64,000 bases of DNA. Source: Plectrocnemia conspersa (Eukaryota > Arthropoda > Insecta > Trichoptera > Polycentropodidae). This document shows positions 47,790 through 59,344 of the stretch, piece after piece. The DNA lies in contig VTFK01000574.1 of assembly GCA_009617715.1 (NCBI GenBank), positions 49,971 through 113,970 on the forward strand. The letters are read 5' to 3'. The position numbers were made by a program, and so were the translations under genes. Each line of letters opens with the position of its first letter. Position 1 is the stretch's first letter. The notes beneath the pieces were generated by a model. That model did no database searches. It saw nothing but the letters and a program-made list of their open reading frames with translations, and was not told where the DNA came from.

Positions 47790-48050
47790 CACATTTTTTT
47801 ATACGTATAAAAATATTCATCACAACTTCTGCACATGTATGCTGTATCTTTCCTTATTCCACGTGCAGAACAAACACGATATTTTCTTCTCACATGTTTC
47901 TCACCACATGTTATTGGCTGATGATTTTAAAGCTTATCCGAAAGCCTTACTGGTGGATCGACAGCACGGTAAGATGTGGAAGAAACTGGTGAAATGTCTT
48001 CAAAATCGATACATTTCACTTAATTCTGCATCTATCCTTTAGCCTCACTT
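47790..48050 (-). pseudogene. piggyBac transposase C-terminal fragment
   Basis: Read on the minus strand, a frame contains RRKYRVCSARGIRKDTAYMC followed by RSCD, the cysteine-rich C-terminal motif of piggyBac transposases (C..C...G.R..T.Y.C..C). Just before it are a degraded VRLSDKL and a Pro-rich linker. The protein continues into unrelated sequence after CDEYF, so the last Cys/His pair is gone. Upstream catalytic parts are missing. The plus-strand 130-codon ORF over this region is the antisense of the fragment. The TTAA duplication and TIRs were not confirmed. Confidence 0.65.
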
Positions 48051-48264
48051 AAAAAAAAATCTTTGAATTTAATTTTACTGTTACGATTCAAATTTTAACA
48101 GACACCGAACGAAATAAACAATGCGCACTGAAATAAATGAAAAAACAACATTTTTTTTGTTTATTCCGTTGTTTTTTTAAATATTATGTAACTATGTATC
48201 GATTAACGCTTTTTATATATTTATTATATTCATTATATTATACATTGAGGCTTATATATTGTTT

Positions 48265-48324
48265 GGCCGGTCGTTCTAGTTTTTTCCCGTTTCTATCACC
48301 TGGCTGTTCGGCCAGCCACCGGCC
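48265..48324. repeat. GC-rich nested inverted repeat
   Basis: Outer arms GGCCGGT (48265-48271) and ACCGGCC (48318-48324), plus an inner hairpin TGGCTG / CAGCCA with a TTCGGC loop (48301-48318). It stands out in A/T-rich DNA next to the piggyBac remnant and may be a transposon end. Confidence 0.5.
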
Positions 48325-48469
48325 ACCAAGCAAAGTTCGGCAAAAAAATCCCCGGGCGGTAAGCTGTTAATTTATTACATAGGTTATCATGTTAAATAAT
48401 GTACCTAAACTAAATGTATGAATATTTATTATAAAGGTATGATAGATAATAGTTTAAAAATAGGTATTT

Positions 48470-48745
48470 ATGTTTTAGTAATAGTTGATAATGTAAAATA
48501 TTTAGGAGCAATTGTAAATAAAAATAAAATTTAAGAAACATAAAAAAAAATTTATAATGGTATTATAATGAACCACTTCAATTATTATGCAACAATATTT
48601 AATATATCCATAATAAATTAGATAAGACGATGCTGCAAAATTACAAAATAGGGCAATGAGAGTAGTTTAAAATACTATATTGGTTTATAAATATATTAAT
48701 TTAGGAGAGATGCATGCCATTAAAAAATCTGAATAATAAAATATA
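48470..48745 (+). pseudogene. LINE family 2 fragment, part 2
   Basis: Matches 52240-52540 of the better copy, with GTTGATAATGTAAAATATTT, TAGGAGCAATTGTAAATA, and CAAAATTACAAAATAGGGCA then ATGAGAGTAGT. Stops and deletions are frequent. With the fragment at 46905-47175 it makes one copy interrupted by the piggyBac-bearing segment. Confidence 0.6.
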
Positions 48746-49099
48746 TGATTAATTTCTGGAATTTCGGCAAATAATATTTATTTTTCCAATATTTTATATG
48801 CGACTGCTTATTTGTCAGCTTTTATCTAGGCTTTATCTGTCAAAAAAACTTAAAAATAACTATATTAATTCCGCAAAAAAAAAGCTACTATAAGATATAT
48901 ATGTGTATATAATATATAGCAACGGTACAGCTAAAAAAAAAGTTGTTTAATTGTGTTTTTAGAATTAGGGCAATATTCATTTAAAAAAATTAAATAATTC
49001 ATTACAAATATAAACGATAGTTAAAGAAATAAATGAATAAAAAATTATTAAAAAACTGGCAAATATATTCGGTATTCGAATAATTAGATTGAAGTCTTT

Positions 49100-51570
49100 A
49101 GTTAAAACTAATAAAAAAAAACAGTGAAGAAAAGTGAAAGTGGAGACTGATTAAGAGCCAATTGCGTGACTCTTTAGCTTCACTTCTTATTCATTACTTT
49201 GTGAAATTCTAAGTTTCAAAGTTGAGCGACCGTCCAATAATTACAAAGGATTTGTACAACAATTCTTATTCGGTGCAAGGGTTATCTATGTTTTTTTTAC
49301 GGGTTTTATAAAGTATATTGTGCGATTCTTGGGTGTTCCTAATATGACAATTTCACCAATGCTTTGTTAAGCCATACATGCAGCTTTCTAAATAGTAATA
49401 TTTTAATTTAATAAATGTATTTAATTTTTTTTAAATACATCAGTTTGCTTTGACGAAAAATTGCTGATTAGTAAACCCTCTTAAACTGAATTTTGAACTC
49501 TACGTTTTAATAATATTTTATTTAGGAAAGATAAGGAAAATTGCTTTAATTCTGAATTACATTTGAAAGTGAAAATTCTCTCTTTATTTCAATTATATTT
49601 TTGCTACTCTTTGAGGTTTCTCGGTTTTGATTGCGTTTCATTTTGATAGTCCATCTGTGATTCACTTTCTTTATACACTTAATTTTAAATAATAATTTTT
49701 CATGATAAAATGTCTCTTTTTAAAAAAAGAATAGTTATTATCCTTTTCTGTTTTTTTATTATTTATTTTGGGTTATGATTCGCTGTGTTATCATAAAAAG
49801 TTATACATTGTAAAACATTTTTTCCTATTATTTAAAGGGTCTATAGGGAATACTTTTATAGATAAAAAAAATGTTGAGCAACGCGTTTTTTTAATATATA
49901 ATATATATCAATGTCAGTTATATTTTTGCATTAAATGTTTTATGTTTCATTTAAATACGTTCCGTTTACTTTCGATCTTTATGATACATTAGACCTAACC
50001 TATTATTAGGTTAAGATTATTCTAGTTTAATAAATAAATAAAGTATATAACGCTTACTCAGCTATTTTGCTTGTGTACCCCTTTTAGCTACGGCATTTTG
50101 CCCAAAAATCACGAATAAATAGTAAAAGTTTTGCCAATGCGTTACCGTGGTGCAAATTTCAAGAGCTATTGTAGTACTGCCTTTTTTGAAAAAAAACATA
50201 ATATAAAATTAATTGGGAGATTTTATGTGTTGATTATTTTGATGATTTAGATGATTTCCATATTTGCTGTTAAAGTGGTGGTTATGATGACTTCTCAATC
50301 TGTGATTAATAACACAGGTGGTTCACAGCAATTCATAATTGTCAGCGACTTCGTTAAACAATTGCTCAGAAATTTCTCTATGATACTGTTTTTTATAAAA
50401 TTTTAATATTTTTAGAACAAAATCAAAATTGATTCGGTGACATTTAAGCTACATTTTTTTTAGTAAATGATGAGCTAGACTGCACATTTCTCTGTAAAAA
50501 TGTCTATCATTCATAAGCCCTATTTGGATACAGCATAATCATCAAAAGTAATTATATTACATACCTATTTGGATACAGCATATAATAAATTATTTTAAAA
50601 TTCTTTATCTTCGCTACCGTATTGTTATCAATAATACAAACACTAATTCAATAACGATCGGATATTTTCAATTAACCGAACTGGTTTGCTGACAAGTCGG
50701 TTTCTTCTTTGTGATCAGATTAAAAAAACTAGACCACCCAGCTCCGTGACTTATACGGAGCAGACGAATATACTGTGAAAGTTTAAAAAGCTCACAGAGA
50801 GCGCAGGAAACAGAGAAGTGACTCACTCATTTAAAACTGGTTGCAAAGCATGTAAGAGCCTTCCTGTTTTGGGACGACAATATATGTATGTACTTAAGCA
50901 AATTATACGTATTTTTACGTACAGGATGTATTTAATGATTAATTTTAAAACATTTAAAACAATATAAAAAAACATATATTTATTTATTTACAGATACAGA
51001 AATTAAATAATATAATTTTAACAGTTAAAAAACGTATATTTTAGAATACAATACTTTACCTCAAGAATATTACAATATAACGAACACATTTTGTAAATGT
51101 AAATCTTAAGTATAAGCTCGATGAAAAACGATATTAGTACAAGTTCTCGTATCGAGTATATTTATTAATATGATACCCAGGTACGTTTGAGGAATGTTCT
51201 CCATTAAATCAATTAATGCATGTAAATCAAATTCGAACGTGTAGTGTCGAAGGTTGACTATAAACGTTTATCATGAATATATCATAGAATATTTAAAGCG
51301 TATCATAAAATGTGATGTGTTGTGTAAGTGAGCATAACGGCATATGAAATATATTTGAACATAAATATTTTTCAAACATATAGTGAACAATTCATGCAAA
51401 TGTTTCAGAACAATCTCTCGATGTTTTCATATCTGCAAAATGTATGCGGGAAGCATTGAACAAAGCGAAGGGCAATAAATCGGTTTTGGATATATGTATG
51501 TACGCAATGTTCAACTTTGAGATATGATTAAAACCACATAAAATATTAATATTTATTTTTTATACTATGT
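49100..51570. other. AT-rich non-coding stretch
   Basis: No transposon protein or exon recognised. The duplicated phrase TATTTGGATACAGCATA occurs at about 50522-50540 and 50568-50585, a short local repeat of 46-bp period. A GC-richer patch lies at 50690-50880. Confidence 0.4.
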
Positions 51571-51575
51571 ATTTT

Positions 51576-51626
51576 AATAATATAAATATATTCCTAATAA
51601 TTTATTAGGAATATATTTATATTATT
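51576..51626. repeat. 51-bp perfect palindrome at a LINE 5' junction
   Basis: A 25-bp arm containing ATATAAATATATTCCTAATA (51576-51600) is followed by one T and its exact inverted copy (51602-51626). It ends right beside the 5' end of the LINE copy starting near 51635. It may be a foldback formed during insertion or a pre-existing palindrome. Confidence 0.9.
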
Positions 51627-51634
51627 ATTAATTA

Positions 51635-52879
51635 AGGAATTTATTACTTCTCAAAACATAATATGTGAACAACAATCGGGATTCAGAGAAAAGCATTCCA
51701 CTGAAACTGCATTACAAGTAGTGATAAATGATTGGCTGTTGGCTAAGGATACAAACAAAATCATTGGAGCAGTTTTCTTGGATTTCAAGAGAGCCTTCGA
51801 AACAATAGACAGAAAAAATAATGTTAAAGAAATTGAGAGTATAGGTATAAGTGATATAGTTTTAAGATGGTTTAATAATTACTTATATAAAAGAAAACAA
51901 AAGTTAAAATAAATAACGTATATTCTGAAGAGAAATTAGTGTCTTATGGAGTACCACAAGGGTCTAAATTGGGACCATTGTTATTTGTTTTGTATATTAA
52001 TGATATAGTTAATAACGTGAAAAAAATGTAAAATTCATCTATTTTGCGGATGACACATTAATGTATTGCATAGGTGATAACATTAAAGAAATTGTAAATA
52101 ATTTAAATAATGAATTAAGTATATTAGAAATATGGTTAAAGAATAATGTACTTAAATTAAATGAGAATAAAACTAAATGTATGTTTATTAATTATAAAAA
52201 TGTGTTAGATAATAGTACCAAAATAGTAATAAATAACTCTAGTATAGAAATAGTGGATAATATAAAATATTTAGGAGTAATTGTTGATACAAAATTAAAT
52301 TTTAAAGAACATTGTAATTACATATTAAAAAAAAATTAGTAGAAAAATAGGTTTATTATCTAGATTAAGAAATATATTAAGTATAAATACAAAAAAAAAT
52401 AATTTACAATAGTATAATATTGCCCCATTTTAATTATTGTGCAACACTATTAAATATGTTAAATAAATTAGATAAACAAATGTTGCAAAAATTACAAAAT
52501 AGGGCAATGAGAGTAATCTTAAATAAAAAATAGATTAACTAATAGTAAAAGTATGATTGATAGATTAGAATGGTTGAATGTTCAAGAAATATTGAGTATG
52601 AATGTTTTAGTATTTATATATAAGTTAGAAAATAATATGTTACCAGAATATTTTAATAAGTATTTAATAAGAAATAAAGATGTACATAAATATAATACTA
52701 TAAATAGAGAAAATTTAAAGATAATTAAGTATAAGAAAACGAGTACGGCTAGGGGAATTATGTACGGAGGTTTTGATTTATATAATAGTCTTCCAAGAGA
52801 AATCCGAAACAGCAAAAATATAACGGGTTTCATAAACGGAATAAAAAAACACCTTCGTACATATAGAAATAAATTATAA
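51635..52879 (+). pseudogene. LINE family 2 reverse transcriptase, broken
   Basis: Segments in order: ICEQQSGFREKHSTETALQV, VFLDFKRAFETIDR (motif A), GVPQGSKLGPLLFVLYINDI (from 51948), IYFADDTLMY (FADD at 52043-52054), and LEIWLKNNVLKLNENKTKCM. Then come IKYLGVIVDTKLNFKEHCNY, a disrupted SRKIGLLSRLRN...QKLQNRAMRVI block, and the C-terminal frame 52553-52879 with RLEWLNVQEI and YNSLPREIRN. Frameshifts lie near 51903, 52028 and 52340, and a stop near 52533. The order fits CR1/Jockey-type LINEs. The endonuclease is missing by 5' truncation. Confidence 0.85.
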
Positions 52880-53030
52880 TATTAAGACTTTATTATTGTA
52901 TATTTTTATTTTTTCTTTCTCTTATGTATTTTTTATATATTTTTATATATGTTTACTAAATTTGTTAGATGTAAAGATTAGCTATTAAGCTTAATAAATT
53001 AATAAAATAAAATAAATAAAATAATAATTA
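51635..53030 (+). mobile_element. 5'-truncated LINE, family 2
   Basis: A second non-LTR family, distinct from the one at 10.1-11.5 kb. The copy begins inside the reverse transcriptase and ends after an AAATAAAATAAATAAAATAA tail (about 52990-53030). No 3' stem-loop like that of family 1 is present. Its ORF is strongly A/T-biased (many AAT, AAA, TTA and ATA codons). A more damaged copy is split between 46.9-47.2 and 48.5-48.7 kb. Confidence 0.85.
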
Positions 53031-53419
53031 GCCCCAATATATATTTTTTATAACTATTTAATTTATACAGCAAACTTTGGTTAAAGAACAAAGACTTTCC
53101 AATCTACGAAATACAGACGAGTTAAAGTAAATTTCCGATCGAGTCGACAATGAAAGCTAATTAATGGATAAACAATCAACATATATTAAACATAACTCAT
53201 TGATCACAAATTCTAGTAATGGTGACTAAAAATAAAAACCAAAATTAGTATGACAAAAGAAGCAATATATAAACTACTAAAAATTTAGTAAAAGAATATG
53301 ACAAATATTTGTTTGAAGCATAAATATTTTAATTTACTTTAATAAATTGCTTCTTTTAATTAATAAAATATAATATTACGTCAAAGAAGTTGTAAAGACT
53401 TGAACGCATAGTCAAACGC

Positions 53420-53705
53420 CAAACCCTTTTCGCGATTTTCATATACATATTTAGATTTTATAAGTAAATTTTTATTTAGTATATATTAACTGTTCTTATT
53501 TATTATCTACAAATTTTAATTTGAATCGAAAATAAAACACACAGAACATCGAACTCCAAAGGAAGCTTTCCACCTCGTCGCTGCTACATTAATTTATTAC
53601 ATACACAAACGGGAATCGAACCATATAAAGTCTTTACGATGGCAACATAATGACACAACAAGTGCCGCGCGATGAACCAATCATTGATTTTTTATATACG
53701 TTTTT
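53420..53705 (-). mobile_element. Possible tRNA-derived SINE
   Basis: Read on the minus strand, a tRNA-like run starts GGTTCATCGCGCGGCACTTG and contains TATGGTTCGATTCCCGTTTG with a perfect B-box GGTTCGATTCC (plus-strand 53612-53622). The A-box region is degenerate. The body to the left has no paralog that I recognise in this window, so a tRNA pseudogene is also possible. Confidence 0.45.
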
Positions 53706-53709
53706 TTTC

Positions 53710-56700
53710 CTACGACACTGCGTCAGTCATAAAAATCAAACATTTAAGAACAACATCATTACCATAGATTATATAATGCAAACGAACGACCGTGGAAAGT
53801 CGTCAAAAATATTTTGATGCATGACGGACTCTTCAAACTGGTACCTGTAGCAATAAAAAGATTTGTTATCTGCGATTATCTAAATCGTAACGTGTGTTCT
53901 AATTATTATTTTGACTATTCGTGTACGCGTCGAAAGACCGATTATGTAATCCGGTCTAATGGTAAAAACCAATACTAGATCAAGTTTACTATTAATTGAA
54001 TTATAAATCACGAGATTGACATGCGTTGTATCGATTTGGAAACGTCCCACTGATTGATATCTTATAAATAAGTATTTTAATACGAATTGGTATGTTTATA
54101 GCAATCGGCCCACCGGATTAATCGAAGTAAATCTAAATCGATTCCATCTGTAATAGCGGAAATGAAATCTATATCAATTACTTCTTCTGATTTGATTGTA
54201 TCAGTTTTACATATTTATTATATAAAATAGCGAAGTGTATAAATTGCATCCTGCCATAATTACGTTTACATAGGAAATACCAAATAAACATCTCCGAAAT
54301 TACATAGTTAGCGTCAAAGTTATTAATAAATTATGCAAAATGACAAAAAATAATTTGTATTTAATTAGATAACAAATATTTATTCAAACGCACAAAGAAA
54401 ATATAACGCTTATCATACTTATATTATAAATATTTTTTATTAATAAAATCTATAAGGCATTCAGACATAATTTTCAATGAAACCCAATAAGACATTATAA
54501 TAAAGATTTCTGTATTTCAATTGAGCCAACGTGTTCAACTTAACCATTAATATAAACCATAATTCCAATAGAATTATGCAACATTCTATTGCAATAATGC
54601 AATAATATAAACAGTATGCAAAATCAGCTTTATTCAATCGAATGAATGCACAGTGATGAACAAATTCACTGTATTATCAACAAACACGTCACGACGTATT
54701 TAATTAACACATACAATTAATCATATTAAATCATAATCAATAAAAAAATACTACCTGTTTTATTAGACACAATATGTAATAATTATACTATATACTTATA
54801 TTATTTTTACTAAATAATTCTAAAATTTGCAGAGGATAAATATAAAATATATTAGCATTGCATCAAAATTAGAAGGATCCTAGAACGCTAAGGTCAATAA
54901 CGGTATCCATAGTACTTACTTTCAGTTTAACTAAAATCGTTAGGTCGCACTTTAACAAAAAAAGGAGTCAGTGCAGATATATTCACCAGTAGATCCTAAC
55001 AAGCATTGTTAACTAATACGATTTTAAATCTACTGGTACACACTCTGGTTTAGCCCCATTGGTCAAAGGATCGAAGGCCGAAAGTGACATAATCATTTCT
55101 GTCAAGATGAACACTATCTTCAGTCAAATTTTTCATCGTAGAACTTAGCTTTCAACATGGAATAACGATAGCTCAGTTGAACTCACACCAGCGGAGCTAC
55201 GCCGAATCAATCAAAGACAATGCATCATAAGAAACACGTAAAAAAGTATTCGCCTTTACTTCGGCCATCCGATCTGGATCCAGCCGAACAATCCTCAATA
55301 TTTAACACAATTTACAATTTCAAACTGTTGTGTTTTAAACATAATTTATGGGGCCTCAAGAATTAGGTAGCTTTTAGGCTATAAAAATGTGTAAAAAAAA
55401 GGTTTTATATTTTTATTTTTTGCGATTTAAATATCTATAATATACAATTTTTAACTTGTTATTTTTTGTAGCGATAAACAGATTAACGCATAAATGAAAA
55501 TAGAAACACAAAAAATAAATAATAAAAAGTGAAATATTGATAAAATAAAAACCTGATTTATTTAAATTTTTGCTGTTTTTAATTTGCGCAATTAAAATAT
55601 TTTAAATTAGTCAAATTTCATTAGTTTTAAATAAGTTTTGGATAAGGATAAATAAAAATAAAATTTATCTTTTCATTTAAAATATTATTTTCGAGACATA
55701 TATAAGAACACGAAAGATCACAGCCGATAATAATTCAACTCGGCACTCCAGCGAAAACTTTTAAGACTTGCTATTTCGGCGTATACATTTCCATATATAT
55801 GTAGTAATTTTGAAATGCTTATAAAATAAACTGTAACCAGCTTTTCCAGTGTTTATTTTGGCTGCAAAACCACGCCCCATTGGCCTCAATTAATATTTGA
55901 CTTAAAAAATCACATAAAAAGAAGCTTAGCTTAAGTCTTCACGCCTTTGCTACGGTGCCAAATTACTGTATTTAGAATAAGTTGTATTAAACATACATAA
56001 TATCAAAGTAAATATTATATACACAATACAGAATCCTACATTGTTCTTTAAAATATGAATTATATTATTGTAGAAATCGTTGTTAGAAAGCCACTAACTA
56101 ATAAAATATTTAGGAAATTAGCGCAGCTACTACTAATGGGCAATAATTTCGAAATAATAAGACTCTACTAGTCGTATAATGCCAATTGTCACAAGAAATA
56201 ACAATGCTTTAAAGCACTCTCTTTTATTTTTAAGCAATTAAAGTATTTATGGCCAAAATGTCATTATGGCTTACCGCCCTTATGATCTCCATTGTTAAAA
56301 GACAAATAATTGCGCACAAAAAAATACCATATTTTTGCCATAGATGCGTGCCAAATAGAGGGGATTAATTGATTGGTGATGAGTCAAATGTGCTGAAGAA
56401 CACACATAAAAGACTCGTTTTTAAAAGTCGTTTCACACATGATGATGAAGAAAACAAAACAAAAATTTAATTCGTCATTTAATCCTGGATTTTACAACAT
56501 TAAACCAATCGTTATAACTCATAGAAAAGCCTACTCAATCGAAACTTGTACCTGATTTATATTTCTTATTGAAAAATGCTTACTTATTGCACAATACATA
56601 CATCTATACACAATGCAAGTCACAATAAATAAATACCCAAAATTAATAGTACATGACTTGCAGCTGAAATATTGCAACAAATAAAAATTTATTGTATATT

Positions 56701-57740
56701 AATTTTTAGTAATATAATGCTTTCTATTTTAAATGTTTTTATGACCAAAAAATCTTATATTTATAGAATCATAATAAATTTAATAATTTATTTCCTACAA
56801 ATAGCTATAATAGTTTATCAAATATAAGCTTTATAAGTATACATATTTTGTATATTATAAAGTATTTATAGCGCCTTTTAATAACCGATTAGCTAATAGA
56901 AGCCATATTAAAAAAATTCTAAATTAGCTACATATTTGCTTTGTAAATCATAGAATATATAATTTATTTATTTCCTTAAGAAGATCTTGATTTAAACGCA
57001 AATGCGAAATAATAGAATAGTCCTCGTATATGCATAGACGTGTATAATAAATATTATTCAATACGTAGGCGTTCGAACAAGCTATAAACAATATTCAACA
57101 TCTGAAAAACCATTTGTCTCGAAACGAAGTCGGCACTGGCGGACAAGTCTTCCATGCAATTATATTATTTATAGAGAGAATAAAGTACGACGGCCTTTGT
57201 GTATGACTATGCGACTTTTTTGTGTAATTTACACGTTCATTCATTATCTCTGTCGAACAAGAACGACAAAGTTGTTTTCCACACAATGCCGAACACAGAC
57301 CGTTTTCTGCTACTGTGTGAAAGTTGAAATTGTCAGCCGAGATTCATATCTGGTGTTCATTTGCATTTGCAATTCATATTAAGCGTGTTGATAATGTGTA
57401 ACGTTTTTTTCTGTTGTCTGTGAATTATGGACTCATTTGCAATCGAAAGTGGCGATCGGATTAGTAAATTTATTTTGAAAGTCTTATTTTTTTATGAAAG
57501 AAAGCATCTAATTATTGTAGTATCTCTGTGCATATTTTATATATTAGAGCAATTTCTCTATTTGTTCATTTTATGTATGTATAATATACTTTTACCTCTC
57601 GTTTAAAAATAATGAACAGCATAAAAAATCACTTTCGAGTTTTAATGTTTAATATCGTTAAACGTAATGATTAAATTATATACATTCATACTAAAACTTC
57701 TATTTAAACAATTTTATTTCATTCATAATATAAATAATTC
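53710..57740. other. Long AT-rich stretch, few features
   Basis: Apart from the repeat arm at 55700-55765, I recognise no element or exon. A moderately GC-richer patch at 54860-55320 includes two related CTACTGGT/CACCAGTAGAT motifs (about 54985 and 55033). A further patch at 57090-57380 holds overlapping short ORFs with no motif. Confidence 0.4.
55700..55765 (+). repeat. Inverted repeat partner of 59275-59340
   Basis: AGATCACAGCCGATAATAAT then TCAACTCGGCACTCCAGCG matches, on the opposite strand, 59285-59335 (GATCATAGCCGACAATAATT then CAACTCAACACTCCAGCG). Class unknown; either a dispersed element or both arms of a larger inverted repeat enclosing about 3.5 kb. Confidence 0.55.
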
Positions 57741-57746
57741 GCAATA

Positions 57747-58860
57747 CAGGCGGCCCTCAACTTTCGCACATAATTGGTTCCTGAAAATGTGTGCGAATGT
57801 TGAATTTACGAAAGTCGAGGGAAGTAAAAAAATTGAAATTGTGTGTATTTTAAAATATTTATTTATCAAGTAAATATAAGAGACACGTTTAAGTGGGGTT
57901 TGCGGGTGTTTCCTTTGAAAATTTATCAAGAGTTAACTGTTTTCCACTATTCTTTTTCTTTTCTTCATATAGTATTTTATAACATGCTATGTTTTTATTG
58001 ATCGCCCTACGCACTTGAGATATGCGTTCTCCATTGGGATCACAATCTTCCATAATATTTAAAAATTTGTCAAGGTGCGTGAAGGCTTCATTCATATTTT
58101 TCATTGTTAAAGAGTTTTCCAAAATAAACCTGTCTCATCTACATTAAATATTTGGCTAGAGGAACATTCTCCATCTTCAATAATTTTGGATAATTAGGAA
58201 ATAAATTCTTTTGCAGCATCTTTATCCGCATCAGCCGATTCTCCCGTAAATTTAATATTATGAAAAGAATACCTCATTTTAAAATTATAAAATCAACCGT
58301 TACTTGCTTGAAAAACCGTGTTAAATTCTTTTTTTAATTTATCCTTCCAATCTTTGTGCAAACTAAGAGCTTTTGCTTGAATACTTCAAATACTCAGAGG
58401 GACATCTTTTTGATGTTGGTCATCGATCCACGATGACAAAGATTTTCCATTTCATCAATTTTTTTTTGCTGTGTTTTTTTGGAAACATATCTTTAAATTT
58501 TGCGAAAATATATCTTTATTTTTTTTTACACCTGTTTTTTGAACGTATTTCTTAATCATATTTTTATTTTGCAAAATTGAACATATCGTAGACCTGTTTG
58601 TATCATACTGTTTGAAGCAAAAGATTCATCGCTATCAGAACGTCTAATAATTTCCATCTTTGTCTTGAATCATGTGAAGTTTATGAGTCTTTGATTCATT
58701 TTTGTTCGTATCAACACAAGTTTTTCCGTTTCTCACTCGTGTTTATATTTTATTTAATTTTTTCTTAAAAAAAAATTAAATTTAAAAAAATTGTTTTTTT
58801 TTAATGTGCCAAATAGCGAATTGTGCGAAAGTCGAACGTCCGAAAGTCGAGGGCCGCCTG
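57747..58860 (-). mobile_element. Internally deleted pogo/Tigger transposon
   Basis: The 1114-bp element has TIRs CAGGCGGCCCTCAACTTTCG on the left and, inverted, CAGGCGGCCCTCGACTTTCG on the right, flanked by TA on both sides (57745-57746 and 58861-58862). TIR sequence and TA duplication are typical of Tc1/mariner pogo/Tigger elements. The coding strand is minus. About half of the transposase gene is gone, so it could only have moved with help from another copy. Confidence 0.9.
57889..58480 (-). pseudogene. Tigger transposase, internally deleted
   Basis: On the minus strand, in order: a CENPB-type helix-turn-helix region with QAKALSLHKDWKDKLKKEF, FQASNG, FYNFKMRYSFHNIKFTGESA and DADKDAAKEFIS, then FNVDETGLFWK (about 58115-58145), the first catalytic-Asp block of the DDE domain. 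The sequence then jumps to the C-terminal tail (ORF 57889-58122), ending ...KQLTLDKFSKETP. The segment with the remaining two catalytic residues is deleted. TGA stops break the N-terminal part. The intact enzyme is a nuclear DNA-binding transposase. Confidence 0.85.
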
Positions 58861-58862
58861 TA

Positions 58863-59198
58863 TCTATACTATTAAACCTAAAAAACATGTGTCTGTAAAA
58901 AGAGTTCCTCCCAAACGGACAGTAATGATGTGACATTTGCACATATCATTCTGGCGGTCATTTATATGTCAACTGAACAATTTTCAACTTTCAATTTTTA
59001 AGTTGAGCGTTTAAAGTTGAGCTCAACAGCAACGTGATGATGACCGGTTGGCAATGAAACCGCTTATGAAACTGAACGACGACCGATCCCGTGCTACTGT
59101 AACATTTGAAAACAAGAGGCTAAATATATGTATATAGCCAAGTATTTAAATCAATTTGTAATGTCTAATGCTTTTGAATTTATCCTAGGCAGCGCTAG
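58863..59198 (+). mobile_element. Possible non-autonomous Helitron
   Basis: Starts TCTATACTATTAAACC directly after an A and ends GCAGCGCTAG followed by T. This fits Helitron insertion between A and T with 5' TC and 3' CTRR, here CTAG (59195-59198). The TC start lies immediately after the right TA of the Tigger element. No Rep/helicase gene is present and the hairpin expected before CTAG is weak, so confidence is limited. Confidence 0.4.
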
Positions 59199-59274
59199 TA
59201 TATAATAAAATATTAATAAGAATCTGTTTTTTTGACTTTATATATTTTTAACACTTACTCATACACGTCGGAGT

Positions 59275-59340
59275 CTGCGCTGGAGTGTTGAGTTGAATTA
59301 TTGTCGGCTATGATCTATCGTTATGTGTGATACTAGACGA
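59275..59340 (-). repeat. Inverted repeat partner of 55700-55765
   Basis: The minus strand carries GATCATAGCCGACAATAATT and CACTCCAGCGCAGACTCC, matching the plus-strand copy at 55.70-55.77 kb over about 50 bp. Confidence 0.55.
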
Positions 59341-59344
59341 ATCT

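Noticed and set aside
47650..48042. 130-codon plus-strand ORF
   Set aside because: It is the antisense reading of a piggyBac C-terminal fragment; its Phe/His-rich composition has no domain.
46700..49090. TATTCGAATA motifs on both sides of the interrupted LINE as TIRs of one large element
   Set aside because: The motifs are short, differ in arrangement and have no matching target duplication.
52582..52833. 83-codon hydrophobic minus-strand ORF
   Set aside because: Antisense shadow of the LINE family-2 C-terminal region.
53590..53700. Functional tRNA gene on the minus strand
   Set aside because: The B-box is perfect but the D-arm and anticodon arm do not fold convincingly; kept only as a possible SINE or pseudogene.
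58373..58555. 60-codon plus-strand ORF with a hydrophobic segment
   Set aside because: Antisense of the Tigger transposase remnant and of A-rich flanking sequence.
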